Part shown: one piece after another, positions 7,751-17,670 of the stretch | Layout of the letters: every line of letters begins with the position of its first letter | Numbering within the stretch: the first letter of the stretch is position 1 | DNA from: Pseudoalteromonas sp. XMcav2-N | Lineage (GTDB): Bacteria > Pseudomonadota > Gammaproteobacteria > Enterobacterales > Alteromonadaceae | Direction of reading: 5' to 3' | Length of the DNA: 64,000 nt | Assembly: GCF_024124545.1 (NCBI RefSeq) | Contig: NZ_JAMXSF010000002.1 | Span: 62,001 to 126,000 of the forward strand | Notes under the pieces: generated by a model | What the model saw: only the letters and a program-made list of their open reading frames with translations | Databases searched by the model: none | What the model was told of the DNA's origin: nothing | Position numbers and translations under genes: made by a program

Positions 7751-10700
7751 ATGATATTCAATAATTTACCACGATTCTCTACCTTGACTCGTAGCAAATC
7801 TGCAGCACCTGCTATTGCAAAGTTTGCCGCCTGCATTAGTTTAATCGCAAGCGCGCCGTTTGCTCAGGCAGCGCAGTGTTCATTCAACATTCCGGATAAC
7901 TGGAACAACGGCTTTAAAACCGAGATAGTCATAGAGAATGACTCAGATCAGAGCTTTAACACCTGGTCGCTCGAACTCACCTGGAACCCGGGCATATCCC
8001 TGCAAAATAGCTGGAACGGCAATTTCGACTGTAACGACACGGGCTGTACCATCACCTCACAAGGTCATACAGTTCATGCAAATCAGTCATTTGGTCTCGG
8101 CTTTGTTGCCAATAAAAATGGTCTGAGTGAAGACGTTGTCATTACCCTCAATGGTGATGTGTGCAGCAACTCTGGCCCGACTACGCCCCCGGATGCGGTC
8201 ACAGAAACGGGCTTGTGGGCACTGGACAGTGCTGAGTCTTCACTCAGTTACGTGTCGGTCAAAAAAGACCATGTGGCAGAGCTGAACCAGTTTGCGTCTC
8301 AGAATAACGCTGCTCCTGCGCTATCGGGTAGTATTGATGCCGACGGGCGCGTCACGCTGGCGGTTGATTTAAATAGCGTGTCTACCGGTGTGGATATCAG
8401 AAACAGCCGGGTTATGGACTTACTGTTTGAAACAGAATTACTGCCAACAGCGTACTTCAGTACTCAGATTGACCCTGCACTATTGAGCACGCTGGAAGTG
8501 GGCAACCCGACGGTTCAAACCGTTACCGGCGAGATGAGCCTGCATGGCGTTAACCATGAACTCAGCCTGGATGTGTTGGTCGTGAAGCTGGCAACGGGCC
8601 ATGTTAATGTCAGTACGCTTACGCCTTTGATAGTCGACAGTAAAACCTTCGATATGGACTATGGTATTGAGGCACTGAGAGTGGTCGCTAACCTGAGTGG
8701 TATTGGCGAGACCGTACCGGTTTACTTTAACCTGACCTTTTTATCTGCCGAGCAAGACGGTTTTGAGCCGGTTAATATGGCGGCTAAGCCCGCTGCGCCT
8801 TCCGAGCTCAGCGCCAGTGTGCTTTCTACCGAAGCGCAGGCGCAATTAAGCTGGTACGACAACAGCAATAACGAAACCAACTATCTGGTGCGTTTAAAGT
8901 CGCTTGATGGCCGCTGGCACACCGCCGCTACGCTTGCCTCTAACGCAAGTTTTCATGAGTCGGGTTTACCGGAGTCCGGCGAGTTTGATTACAAGGTGAT
9001 TGCGCTGAACAACTCAGTGCCCTCCCAGCCCAGTAATATTGCCCGTATTACAGTCACGCAAACCGACCCCATTGCCCGTGGCATGGAGTTGTACAAAACC
9101 AACTGTGCCGGGTGTCATGGCTCTGAGGGTGGCGGTCTGGGTTCATTCCCTGCGCTCAATACAGAACGCGATGTACAGGCCATGATTGATGTGATCACCG
9201 CGACTATGCCTTATGGCGCGCCGGGTGCCTGTGATGAGCAATGTGCCACGGATATCGCGACATATCTGCAAACCCTGTGGCCTGCGCCACTCACCTGTGA
9301 TGTGGGTGTCGCGCCTGTGGCATACGGTGCAAGACAGCTGAAAATACTGACCCAAACCGAATATCAAAACACAGTAGAAGACTTACTGGGAGTTGATTTT
9401 GAAGTATCAGACGGCCTGTCGCCGGATTCTCAGGTGGGCTTTTTCATTAATAATACCCATGCCGCTGTGCAGCCTTCTAACTACAGCAACTACCTGCTGG
9501 TTGCCGAAGAAATCGCACAATGGGTGGCTGATAATGGCTATTCGCCCGCTTTAAGTTGTGCAGCCATTAACGAAGACTGTGCCAACCGTTTGATTGATGA
9601 GTTAGCGCCGCAGATATTCCGCCGTCCGCTAACGCAGGATGAGTCAGACAGTTATCGACTGATCGCTACGGGCTTTTTCAACAATAACGACGTTGCAGCG
9701 GGCATGCAGTTAGCGCTGGAAGGCTTGCTGTCTTCGCCGCAGTTTATTTATCGTCATGAGTTAGGCGAAGCGAACCCTGATAACTCAGAGCTGGATTACG
9801 ACGCCTTTGAGCTGACCTCATGGGAAATGGCTACCTTCCTGTCTTATACCTTTACCGGTTCATCGCCAGATCAACTCCTGTGGCAAGCCGCTGAGCGTGA
9901 TGAGCTGCGTGATGAAGCCCATATCATTGCCCATGCAAACCGCCTGGCAGAGCAAGCCAAACCGGTGCTGGGTGACTTTGTAGGCAGCTGGCTGGGCACA
10001 GGCAGTTTAGAGGTCGCCAGTAAAGATCAGGACCACTATCCGGGCTTTGCCAATCTGGTACCCGCCATGAAAGCAGAGATCAACGAAACTTTCTCCTACA
10101 TCATGACTCAGCCGGACGAAAAATTTGGCTCGCTGTATACCGCCAACTTCACGTTCGTCAATCAGATGCTGGCCAACCACTACAACATTCCCGGCGTATC
10201 GGGCGATGACATGCAAAAAGTTGAGACCACACAACGTGGGGGTATCTTAGCCAATGGTGCGTTTATGTCACGCTGGGCAGAAGTAGATGAATCGCACCCT
10301 ATCTTACGCTCGGTCAGAGTGCGCCGCCGTATGCTGTGTCAGGAGCAGCCCGATCCGCCAGCCGGTACCTTTGAAGCCAGAGAGCAAAGGCTTGCCGAGC
10401 TGTCTGACTTGTTGCAAGACCCGACGACCACTAACCGACTCAAGTACCACAGCCTGACCGAAGGTCAGCCTTGTTCAAGTTGCCATGAAAAGTACATCAA
10501 CCCGATGGGCTTTGGTATGGAAGACTTTGATGCCGTGGGCAACATCCGCAATCAAGACAATAACGGTAATGTGATCGACGCATCGGGCACCCTCTACGCC
10601 CCTGAGAAATACGCGCAGGTCAGTGACTTTGTGCCATTCAACGGCACTAAACAATTAGGTGCTGTAATAGCCGACCTGTCTTCAGCTCAAAGCTGCTTAC

Positions 10701-10921
10701 CACAGCAAATGTTCCGCTACGTAATGGGTGTGGGTCATGACTCAATCGACCCGACGAGTGAAGAAGACAAGCGCCTGTCTCAGACAGAGCAGGTCGGTTA
10801 TATGTGTGAAATCGACACACTGACCAACACCATGATGCAGGAAAGCCCGAGAGCCATGCTGGAGAAATTTGGTTCACTCAAGTCGGTGCGTTATCGCAAA
10901 GCCTGGTCCAGAAGCGAGTAA
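7751..10921 (+). CDS. Secreted CBM2-YceI-FN3-cytochrome c-DUF1587/1595/1592/1588/1585 protein
   Basis: 1056 aa with GGAGGG 6 bases before the ATG, starting 12 bases after the previous stop. Order: signal peptide (to ~41); CBM2 (~42-125); YceI-like barrel (~155-335); fibronectin type III (~345-435); cytochrome c with CAGCH at 452-456; then the array DUF1587 (~530-590), DUF1595 (~610-680), DUF1592 (~685-820), DUF1588 (~825-930, with a second haem site CSSCH at 908-912) and DUF1585 (~975-1040). The DUF15xx array is common in planctomycetes and myxobacteria, where it is thought to be an oxidoreductase with no proven substrate. Here it is joined to a polysaccharide-binding module and a quinone-binding-type barrel in one chain, which suggests electron transfer at a polysaccharide surface. 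Confidence 0.85.
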   Translation: MIFNNLPRFSTLTRSKSAAPAIAKFAACISLIASAPFAQAAQCSFNIPDNWNNGFKTEIVIENDSDQSFNTWSLELTWNPGISLQNSWNGNFDCNDTGCTITSQGHTVHANQSFGLGFVANKNGLSEDVVITLNGDVCSNSGPTTPPDAVTETGLWALDSAESSLSYVSVKKDHVAELNQFASQNNAAPALSGSIDADGRVTLAVDLNSVSTGVDIRNSRVMDLLFETELLPTAYFSTQIDPALLSTLEVGNPTVQTVTGEMSLHGVNHELSLDVLVVKLATGHVNVSTLTPLIVDSKTFDMDYGIEALRVVANLSGIGETVPVYFNLTFLSAEQDGFEPVNMAAKPAAPSELSASVLSTEAQAQLSWYDNSNNETNYLVRLKSLDGRWHTAATLASNASFHESGLPESGEFDYKVIALNNSVPSQPSNIARITVTQTDPIARGMELYKTNCAGCHGSEGGGLGSFPALNTERDVQAMIDVITATMPYGAPGACDEQCATDIATYLQTLWPAPLTCDVGVAPVAYGARQLKILTQTEYQNTVEDLLGVDFEVSDGLSPDSQVGFFINNTHAAVQPSNYSNYLLVAEEIAQWVADNGYSPALSCAAINEDCANRLIDELAPQIFRRPLTQDESDSYRLIATGFFNNNDVAAGMQLALEGLLSSPQFIYRHELGEANPDNSELDYDAFELTSWEMATFLSYTFTGSSPDQLLWQAAERDELRDEAHIIAHANRLAEQAKPVLGDFVGSWLGTGSLEVASKDQDHYPGFANLVPAMKAEINETFSYIMTQPDEKFGSLYTANFTFVNQMLANHYNIPGVSGDDMQKVETTQRGGILANGAFMSRWAEVDESHPILRSVRVRRRMLCQEQPDPPAGTFEAREQRLAELSDLLQDPTTTNRLKYHSLTEGQPCSSCHEKYINPMGFGMEDFDAVGNIRNQDNNGNVIDASGTLYAPEKYAQVSDFVPFNGTKQLGAVIADLSSAQSCLPQQMFRYVMGVGHDSIDPTSEEDKRLSQTEQVGYMCEIDTLTNTMMQESPRAMLEKFGSLKSVRYRKAWSRSE

Positions 10922-10951
10922 TGCGGGTCACAACATTAAGAGGTTAGTAAC

Positions 10952-12178
10952 ATGAAAAAAGAGCATTTAAATAACATGGCGATATCGCGCCGCAGCTTAT
11001 TAAAAATGTTTATGGCGTCGGGTATTTCGACCGCCCTGATCCGCACATCGCCGCTGGTATCAGGATTGCTTTACGCACGACATGCCGATGCCATGGACGC
11101 CGGGCTGCCCAATAAAACTGTGTCTATTTATATTCCGGGCGGCTCTATTGCGTCGCTTTGGAACCCCACAGGCAGCGGTGAAACCATGCAACTGGGTGTG
11201 ATGTCGGCAGGCTATGAGCCGGTTAAAACCGAATGTAACTTTATGGTCAATATGGCCCATTCCAATGCGGGTCATGGCCGTATGCCGGTACTGCTCGCCC
11301 AGAGCTGGGGCGGCGACAGTTACGACGTCACTATGGGTAACGCACTGGGCCCGAACCTGCCATTTCGTTATCTGAACTTAGGCGTTCACAGTAATGGCCA
11401 GGGTCACTTAACCAAAGACAACCGTAACCGTTTGCCGTTCCAGGAAAACCCCTTCACCGTGTATAAAATGGTGTTTGGCGGCGCCCAGGGCAGCAACAGT
11501 AAAACGCCTATCATGAATGCGCATATGTCGGCAGCCAACGCGATTAAAAACAGACTCGCTGGCTACGAAATACAGCGCATGAATGACCATCTGGATGCCA
11601 TTGCAGACACCCAGCGGCGTTTAGATGAACTCTCTGGCGGCACCTCCTGTGGCATTGCCCCCGATGACACTGAGTTCCCGTTAACCTTTGATACCTTTAG
11701 TCAGCAGGCAAGGCTGCAAGCAGACATAGCCGTGGCAGCTTTGCAATGTAACCTGACCAGCTCGGTATCGCTGGCCTTTGGTAACCACCAGTCTGAGTTC
11801 CGCATTCCTGAGCTGAACTTCCAGGGGCACTATCACAACGCCATTCACGGTGGCAGTAACGGCCAGCCAAACTACCCGTACTACACCGAAATGCGCAGCC
11901 ACCTGGGCAGCCTGAGCGCCTATTTGATCCAAAAACTCAAAGCAGCCGGCATTTTAGACAGCACAGTGGTACTAGAAACCACCGACATGGGCCACGCAGA
12001 CAAACACTCTGCCAACCCCTGCGCCTATCTGATCGCCGGCGGTGGCGCCCGCATCAACCGAGGCGTAGTCAGCGACATCGGCTCTGGCTACAACCAGCAC
12101 GATGTACTGCACACCGCAGCCAAGGCGTGTGGCGTAGACCTTGGGTTTGGTAAGGAAATTCCGGGGGTGATTGTTTAG
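10952..12178 (+). CDS. DUF1552 protein with a twin-arginine signal
   Basis: 408 aa with AGAGG 8 bases before the ATG. The N-terminus carries a Tat motif (SRRSLLKMF, residues ~11-19) followed by a hydrophobic stretch and an alanine-rich cleavage region (ARHADA), so the protein is exported folded, probably with a cofactor or metal. The remainder fits the DUF1552 family, which almost always sits beside DUF1592/1588/1585 cytochrome proteins and is related to alkaline-phosphatase-like or DUF1501 folds. His-rich patches near the C-terminus (DMGHADKHS, YNQHDVLHTA) are candidate metal ligands. It ends the riboswitch-controlled unit ahead of a strong terminator and probably acts with the preceding cytochrome protein. 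Confidence 0.85.
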   Translation: MKKEHLNNMAISRRSLLKMFMASGISTALIRTSPLVSGLLYARHADAMDAGLPNKTVSIYIPGGSIASLWNPTGSGETMQLGVMSAGYEPVKTECNFMVNMAHSNAGHGRMPVLLAQSWGGDSYDVTMGNALGPNLPFRYLNLGVHSNGQGHLTKDNRNRLPFQENPFTVYKMVFGGAQGSNSKTPIMNAHMSAANAIKNRLAGYEIQRMNDHLDAIADTQRRLDELSGGTSCGIAPDDTEFPLTFDTFSQQARLQADIAVAALQCNLTSSVSLAFGNHQSEFRIPELNFQGHYHNAIHGGSNGQPNYPYYTEMRSHLGSLSAYLIQKLKAAGILDSTVVLETTDMGHADKHSANPCAYLIAGGGARINRGVVSDIGSGYNQHDVLHTAAKACGVDLGFGKEIPGVIV

Positions 12179-12245
12179 GTGGTTGTTTTGGTAACTGCTA
12201 TTTATATTTAGTGAGTAGCTTTGGTTTATAGATAATCAGGACAGC

Positions 12246-12271
12246 AAAGCCCCTTTTTAGGGGCTTTTTTT
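12246..12271 (+). terminator. Rho-independent terminator of the CBM2/YceI/DUF1552 operon
   Basis: AAAGCCCC (12246-12253) pairs with GGGGCTTT (12260-12267) around a 6-base loop and is followed by a run of T. Confidence 0.85.
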
Positions 12272-12537
12272 GTGGCGTAGCACTTGAGTACGCGCATCCT
12301 CATTTGACACGCCAAGACCTGAAGCTAACTGAGCCTCAGCTGCACGCATTTCTTACAGCAATTCAATTTTCTCTTGCATCGCTTCGTACTCGGCCACATC
12401 AAGTACAACGGCAACACCTTTACCGCGCTGTGTGATTACCAGTGGACGGCGCGTCTCATTGATTTGCTTGGTATAAGACGCGACCACCAACTATACTTGC
12501 CCATAAACTCATAATTCAGCGGTTCACATTCGATCAT
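12257..12537 (-). pseudogene. Decayed Phd/YefM-family antitoxin gene
   Basis: On the minus strand the Phd/YefM core can be read (SYTKQINETRRPLVITQRG, then GVAVVLDVAEYEAMQEKIELL), followed by an in-frame TAA and then the usual family tail (EMRAAEAQLASGLGVSNEDA) in the same frame. An upstream piece (MIECEPLNYEFMGKYS) is in a different frame, so there is at least one frameshift and one nonsense mutation. Phd antitoxins bind DNA and neutralise a partner toxin. No toxin gene is visible on either side. It lies just after the Gabija pair and overlaps the terminator of the opposing operon. Confidence 0.75.
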
Positions 12538-12588
12538 ATGGACTATCGAATGCGTGACTCTATATTAAGTACGGTTTAAGCGGTGAGT

Positions 12589-14514
12589 TTATAACTTAAT
12601 AATTTCACCTTCCCGTGCTAACTTCTTTTCCATAAGACTTTCCTCAACTTTAGTCACATCTGATGTATAAATCACATGAGCGAGACTATTCTTAGCACGA
12701 GTAGATGTGACATAAAATAATCGTCGGGTTCGATCCAAACCAGTTTCGTCACCTGCATCCCGCTTTTTTTGGCTTTCCCGCGAAAGCTCTTTCGCACCAA
12801 AATACTGCTCGTAGGAAAATGAGAACCCGCCAGCTTCATCATCATCCATGACAACCATTACACGCTCGAATTCGTTACCCTTCACGCCTTGATGAGTTCG
12901 GAAAATTGAGTTCCCATCAATATAGTCCTTATAGTTCCGAATCTGGAAGAAGTCAGTCTCCAAAACTTCAGCCCAAGCAGCAATTTCACTGCCATCATGC
13001 TCTTCAGGTTCTGACTCAGCCTCAGGCTTGGCTCCCGGTTGGACTGACTCTAGTTCAGTCTCAGCGTCTTCTGAATTCGTCACAAACGATTGCAATTTTG
13101 GAGGAACTTTCAGCAGGTTGTGCTCAGCGATCACTTCTAGAACTGCTCGAAAGTTGACCTTATCTTTTGAAACCACATCTCGAAATGCATGTTCCGCGGC
13201 TCGGGCTGGCGCGAGCGGATCGTCTCTGTTTGCTTGAAATACACAGGCTTCTAAAAGCGGAGACTCGTTTTCTCTCAAAATATACATCAACTCGGCTCGC
13301 CTTTTCTTCATGCTTGCTTCAGCCAAAGGAAAAACAATGCTAGAGAAAAAATTTAATTCGGTATTTTTTCCTTCTGCAATCCGATCTTTAATTTTTTCTG
13401 ATTTTGAGAGCTTGTCCCAAATACCATCAAAGCCAAGCCGACGCCCAGCCATTTTATGTTCCAAAAGTAAGATAGCAGTTTCTTTCGATTGAATATCTGT
13501 CCAGTCCGTGTCACCTGTAACTTCCGCCATCGTCTCGCGAATTTTTGCTTCAACTTGATCTTTGTCTGAGACACCGTGCGACAATAAGAAGTACCGGACG
13601 TAACCTTCCGCAGCTCCATCTCGGGCAAACTGTCTACGTTTATCCTCATCATTACGAACTTGATTCCCCAAACCAACGATGCGCCGCGCTGAGCGATGGT
13701 TCATTTTCTTGTCGAAAGTAGTCCAGTCAATTGGTTTAGTCTTACCCAGCTCAGGCTCTCCCCCGCCAAAGATACGCTGCATCGTATCTCCAAACAGACC
13801 GATTACAACTTTGTCCGATTTTGCTTTTTGCAGCTCAAAGAATGCACTAACTACGTCTTTATTTGTATCCTGGCTTTCGTCAATGAATATAAAAGGGTAT
13901 TTGTTTACTATGACTTCCGCCATCATCGGTTTGGTGGTCAATAAATTAGAGAAAATCTTCAAAACATCCGTGTGCGAAAGGGCATTTGGGGAGGAGTTTA
14001 TGCCGTTTGGATCGTAATCGAATGAGCGAGGTTGCGCCAACCATTCCATTTTCTTAGTCAGGCGGGTGATATCCCTTTTTCGGGCATCGGATGCCTTGCC
14101 TGCACGGCCTTTATCTTCTTTTTCCTTGAGATCTTCTAAATCGGTAGGAATTTTTTCCAAGTACCACTTGCGAATGTCCTCATTGAAGCCGCCAATTGCA
14201 TCCCAGCAAAAGCTATGAATCGTAGAAACCGCGAAGATCGGGTTTTGCTCGATTCGGTCCTTGATTTCATCTGCAGCGTTGTTAGTAAAGGTTACAACGG
14301 CAATTTGCTTTCCTCGCCGAGAAAAGTCGTCAGAGTATTGATTTTTCAGGAAATCCAGAGCATTTTTTAGAGAGTAGGTTTTTCCTGATCCCGCCCCAGC
14401 GAAGGTAATAAAGCTTTTTCCTGACCCTATGCGTAGGCACGCCTTAATAGCTTCATCAACATCACTGTCATGATCTATGGGTTTGGTTTCCGCAAAGTAG
14501 AATTCTTCTGACAT
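12589..14514 (-). CDS. gajB: GajB-like UvrD/Rep superfamily-1 helicase (Gabija defence)
   Basis: About 641 aa from the ATG at 14514, which has the run GGGGGAAG just upstream. A reading from 14568 would overlap gajA needlessly. Visible motifs: Walker A FAGAGSGKTYSLKN, motif Ia VVTFTNNAADEI, Walker B FIFIDESQDTN, motif III (GLFGDTMQRIF) and a C-terminal motif VI-like LFYVTSTRA. It is an SF1 helicase. In Gabija systems GajB works with the OLD-family nuclease GajA to degrade phage DNA. The start lies 10 bases after the gajA stop, so the two are co-transcribed. It is longer than the prototype GajB (~494 aa), with an acidic insert around residues 480-510 (ESEPEEHDGSE). Confidence 0.85.
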   Translation of the reverse strand: MSEEFYFAETKPIDHDSDVDEAIKACLRIGSGKSFITFAGAGSGKTYSLKNALDFLKNQYSDDFSRRGKQIAVVTFTNNAADEIKDRIEQNPIFAVSTIHSFCWDAIGGFNEDIRKWYLEKIPTDLEDLKEKEDKGRAGKASDARKRDITRLTKKMEWLAQPRSFDYDPNGINSSPNALSHTDVLKIFSNLLTTKPMMAEVIVNKYPFIFIDESQDTNKDVVSAFFELQKAKSDKVVIGLFGDTMQRIFGGGEPELGKTKPIDWTTFDKKMNHRSARRIVGLGNQVRNDEDKRRQFARDGAAEGYVRYFLLSHGVSDKDQVEAKIRETMAEVTGDTDWTDIQSKETAILLLEHKMAGRRLGFDGIWDKLSKSEKIKDRIAEGKNTELNFFSSIVFPLAEASMKKRRAELMYILRENESPLLEACVFQANRDDPLAPARAAEHAFRDVVSKDKVNFRAVLEVIAEHNLLKVPPKLQSFVTNSEDAETELESVQPGAKPEAESEPEEHDGSEIAAWAEVLETDFFQIRNYKDYIDGNSIFRTHQGVKGNEFERVMVVMDDDEAGGFSFSYEQYFGAKELSRESQKKRDAGDETGLDRTRRLFYVTSTRAKNSLAHVIYTSDVTKVEESLMEKKLAREGEIIKL

Positions 14515-14524
14515 AACTTCCCCC

Positions 14525-16687
14525 CTATTCTTTTGGTGAAAGCTGAGCTGCCAGCCATTTAAGGCCATCGCTCATGTATTCAGGGGGACTGAAGCTACTC
14601 GACTCTCTATCCGCGAGATGGAATAGGCAATCGAAGGCAAAGTCGCCCTTTTTTAAACCTTGTACATATTCATAAAGTGACTCTGACAACGACTTACTGC
14701 CATCTTCATGGGCCGATTTGGCAGTTTCGAGTTTGGGTTTCTTCTGAAAATACTCTTGGTCAAAATTAGCCAAAATCAAAGCATCTTCAAATGTTCGGGA
14801 TAAAACCTCCTTCTCAGAAATCTGGGTCGGTTTCTGAAAAGCAACGTAAAGCGGCGCACCTTCGCTTGTTGTCATATGTTCCGTTTTGGGCAAATCTACT
14901 AACTCATCCAAAGTTTCTTTCTGTGGATGCCAGATCTTCAAAGTATCATTGTTGCTCTTTTGATCAGAGTTTCTTTGCGGAAAACAAGACTTCCCGTTGT
15001 TATCAACAGAGTCAAGATCCGTCAGCACTAGAGTCGTGACCCCAAGCTTCTCGACTAACGCTTTGTATTTGTGCGTGTGAGCACCGTTCACCTCGAGCAT
15101 CGAGATGTACCGATTAGATAAATCCGGGAAGCTATTGGAAATGAACTCTGGTACCAGAAGACGCTCTGCTTGCCCCTCGACGAATATAACGCCGTCGGCA
15201 AAGAAGATGTCACAATGAGTGAGCTTCAAGTGTTTACTTACAAACAAAAGCTCATCTTTCGCATTCGCAAAAAGCTCTGACATGTTTGCAATTGTTGTAT
15301 GGTCCATTGCGATGGACGTATTTGCATTATTCCGCCGGAAGTAACGTAAATTTTTGAAGTCAATATCATTAATAATATGACTGGAGTGGGTGCTAATCAC
15401 GAGTTGTGTCTGATATTCAGTCTGAACTTCTTTGCTATTCTTGTCGCGCAAGTCAGGATGATTCCGCAAAGTATCGTAAGCTTTCGATACAAAAACACGC
15501 TGAACTTGCGCGTGAAGATTTACTTCCGGTTCTTCAAGTAAGACTAGGTGAATTGGTTCAATCTGCTCTTCAACATTGTCCTCTGAAGCCGCTGATTTAC
15601 CAACACGCATCCATTTGTCTCGGAATTCTAGTAGCCTAAAGGTCAGATAGATGAGATTCTGATAGCCAAGTCCTAAGTAGCTTTCGGGAATAAATTCTTC
15701 ATTTTCTTTATCAAAACGGTATCGTATTGATGACGATTTTTGCAACGCATCTATTCCGCTAATTTGCGCGGAAATTTCAACAGTTGGATTACCACCGATA
15801 CCTGGATACCCCATGCTTTTTAACTCTTCGAAGGGATCCTCAAACTGTTTATTCAACCTTTCGGTGAATTCCTTTTCTAAATCTTGTTGTTGCCCCAAGA
15901 CTTTGAGATCGCCAGCCTCTGGATAATCTTCTGGATTTAAAATACGCTCATAATAGTCTCGAAGTAACTTGTTGAGTCGCTGTTTTTCTGAATATGGCCC
16001 TGTTTGTTCTGCGTTATCTTGAGCACCTAGCCCTCGCTGCTCGGATATAACATCTACTCGAATTAATTTTTTTAAAGCTTCAGATTTTAGCGGCTGTAAA
16101 ATTTCGTTCGAACTCGGCTCAGCGTCTTTGCTCAAAATGTAGTGCTTTTGCTTTATGAATTTACTGAAATTACGGCCTTTCTCTAAGAAATCACATAGAT
16201 CTTTAGGCCATAGGCTTACTTCACCTTGATGCTTGGTTACTACCTCTCTCGTATTAACAAACTCACCAAATAGTTTGGATACATCAATCACTTCATAATT
16301 TATGCGAACGGATAGAGCTCCACCTTTCCACTCTAGGTCTGGTAAGATGTCACGAACCTTATATGCTTCACTAGCTTCTGCTGTTATCTCGATATCTAAA
16401 CTAGGCAATAAGCCAATAAGGATATCGGATAGATCCTGCATTTTCTCGATGGAGGGAAACTCTTCTTCGACTTCTTTACCCAGATTTTGGATGTGCTTCC
16501 AATTACTCTTAGATATATCTCTAACCTTAAGATTTTCCGGGCTTTTTAGAAATGTATGAAGAGCACCAATGCAAGACGTTTTTCCACTATTATTAGCACC
16601 TACAAGAACTGCTGTTTTATCGTCAAGCACTAAGGTTACATCGGCTAGCCGCCGGTAATTCTTTAAAGTGAAGGAAGTAATTTGCAT
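14525..16687 (-). CDS. gajA: GajA-like OLD-family ATPase/TOPRIM nuclease (Gabija defence)
   Basis: 720 aa with AAGG 8 bases before the ATG. The N-terminal half is an ABC-type AAA ATPase: Walker A VGANNSGKTSC near residue 31, a long helical insert, and Walker B LVLLEEPEVNLHAQ. The C-terminal half is a TOPRIM nuclease: the glutamate of FVEGQAERLLVPEF and the acidic pair of LVLTDLDS are visible. In Gabija, GajA nicks DNA when nucleotides are depleted during phage infection. An OLD protein directly followed by a UvrD-type helicase is the defining Gabija layout. It is longer than the ~578-aa prototype. No other defence gene is adjacent. Confidence 0.85.
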   Translation of the reverse strand: MQITSFTLKNYRRLADVTLVLDDKTAVLVGANNSGKTSCIGALHTFLKSPENLKVRDISKSNWKHIQNLGKEVEEEFPSIEKMQDLSDILIGLLPSLDIEITAEASEAYKVRDILPDLEWKGGALSVRINYEVIDVSKLFGEFVNTREVVTKHQGEVSLWPKDLCDFLEKGRNFSKFIKQKHYILSKDAEPSSNEILQPLKSEALKKLIRVDVISEQRGLGAQDNAEQTGPYSEKQRLNKLLRDYYERILNPEDYPEAGDLKVLGQQQDLEKEFTERLNKQFEDPFEELKSMGYPGIGGNPTVEISAQISGIDALQKSSSIRYRFDKENEEFIPESYLGLGYQNLIYLTFRLLEFRDKWMRVGKSAASEDNVEEQIEPIHLVLLEEPEVNLHAQVQRVFVSKAYDTLRNHPDLRDKNSKEVQTEYQTQLVISTHSSHIINDIDFKNLRYFRRNNANTSIAMDHTTIANMSELFANAKDELLFVSKHLKLTHCDIFFADGVIFVEGQAERLLVPEFISNSFPDLSNRYISMLEVNGAHTHKYKALVEKLGVTTLVLTDLDSVDNNGKSCFPQRNSDQKSNNDTLKIWHPQKETLDELVDLPKTEHMTTSEGAPLYVAFQKPTQISEKEVLSRTFEDALILANFDQEYFQKKPKLETAKSAHEDGSKSLSESLYEYVQGLKKGDFAFDCLFHLADRESSSFSPPEYMSDGLKWLAAQLSPKE

Positions 16688-17245
16688 GTATCAAAACCTT
16701 AAAAAACGGGCCAAAGACAAGGGGACTTACATTTAATATTATTTCTTTTTGCTACTTTTCGACCAATGCCCGCTTACGGTAGAAAACGCACACTCGAGCG
16801 ATGCCTTACAACGCTTTAATATTCATGCAAACACATAATCGCTAGTTGAATTGGGCCGCAAGCCGTCTCCGGCTAATGTAGTTTATGCTTTGGGAATTTA
16901 CTTTTGATGAGTAACTTTTGTTTTGAACCGTTTATGACTCAAACCATTACAACGCGACTCATTCCCTGCCTGAACAACGTTATTTATGAGTATCATTAGA
17001 CCCACTTTTTTCTTATTTGGCAAGATGCTGTGGTTTCGGCACAACATGACTTAGTCCCCAGCATATCGCATTGGCAAAGTGATCATCCCCGTATTCCTTA
17101 GCCAGCAATACAGACTACAGATACAAAGAAGCTTTTTGCTCGGCTCGAAAGACCCCGGGATCACAGTGGGTTTGTGATGAATTTTCGCTTGGACACCCAA
17201 CCTAAATTAGTACACTTCAGGAAACTGCTGCGTTTAACGTTAATA
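16688..17245. other. Gene-free region upstream of gajA
   Basis: No supported reading frame. It must hold the gajAB promoter. Near 17153-17180 there is a degenerate piece of the REP-like unit (CCCGGGATCACAGTGGG and GGTTTGTGA), so array A once extended further left. Confidence 0.4.
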
Positions 17246-17523
17246 GATCCTAGCTCGTAAGCGTCCGGGGTGACGCTGGGGTTTGTGATTTCGACTGCAA
17301 AGGGATACCGCTGTGCCGCACGTTGGCAGATCCCGGCTCGCAAGCGTCCGGGATGACGGAGGGGTTTGTGAGTTCGACTGCAAAGGGATACCGCTGTGCC
17401 GCATGTTGGTAGATCCCGGCTCGCAGGCGTCCGGATGACGGTGTGGTTTGTAAGTTCGACAGCAAGGGATACCGCTGTGCCGCACGTTAGTAGATCCCGG
17501 CTCGCAAGCGTCCGGGATGACGG
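17246..17523. repeat. REP-like tandem array A (four units, ~83 bp period)
   Basis: Core GATCCCGGCTCGCAAGCGTC, continuing CGGGATGAC, starts at 17246, 17329, 17412 and 17493 (periods 83, 83, 81). CCCGG and CCGGG can pair as a short hairpin. Between cores lies a conserved spacer containing TTCGACTGCAAAGGGATACC. The first unit is degenerate and the third lacks one base. No transposase is nearby. Confidence 0.85.
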
Positions 17524-17670
17524 AGATGGACACCAGCGTTAAAGGCACCAATTTTGAAAGGAAAGTTCGGCCGTGTCAGCTTTGACTGCCAGGCCGATGC
17601 TCATCCAAACACTGTCACGCTTTGATTTTGGTGCTATCTGATAAAGATGTGCTACTTCTTTGATCCGCCG

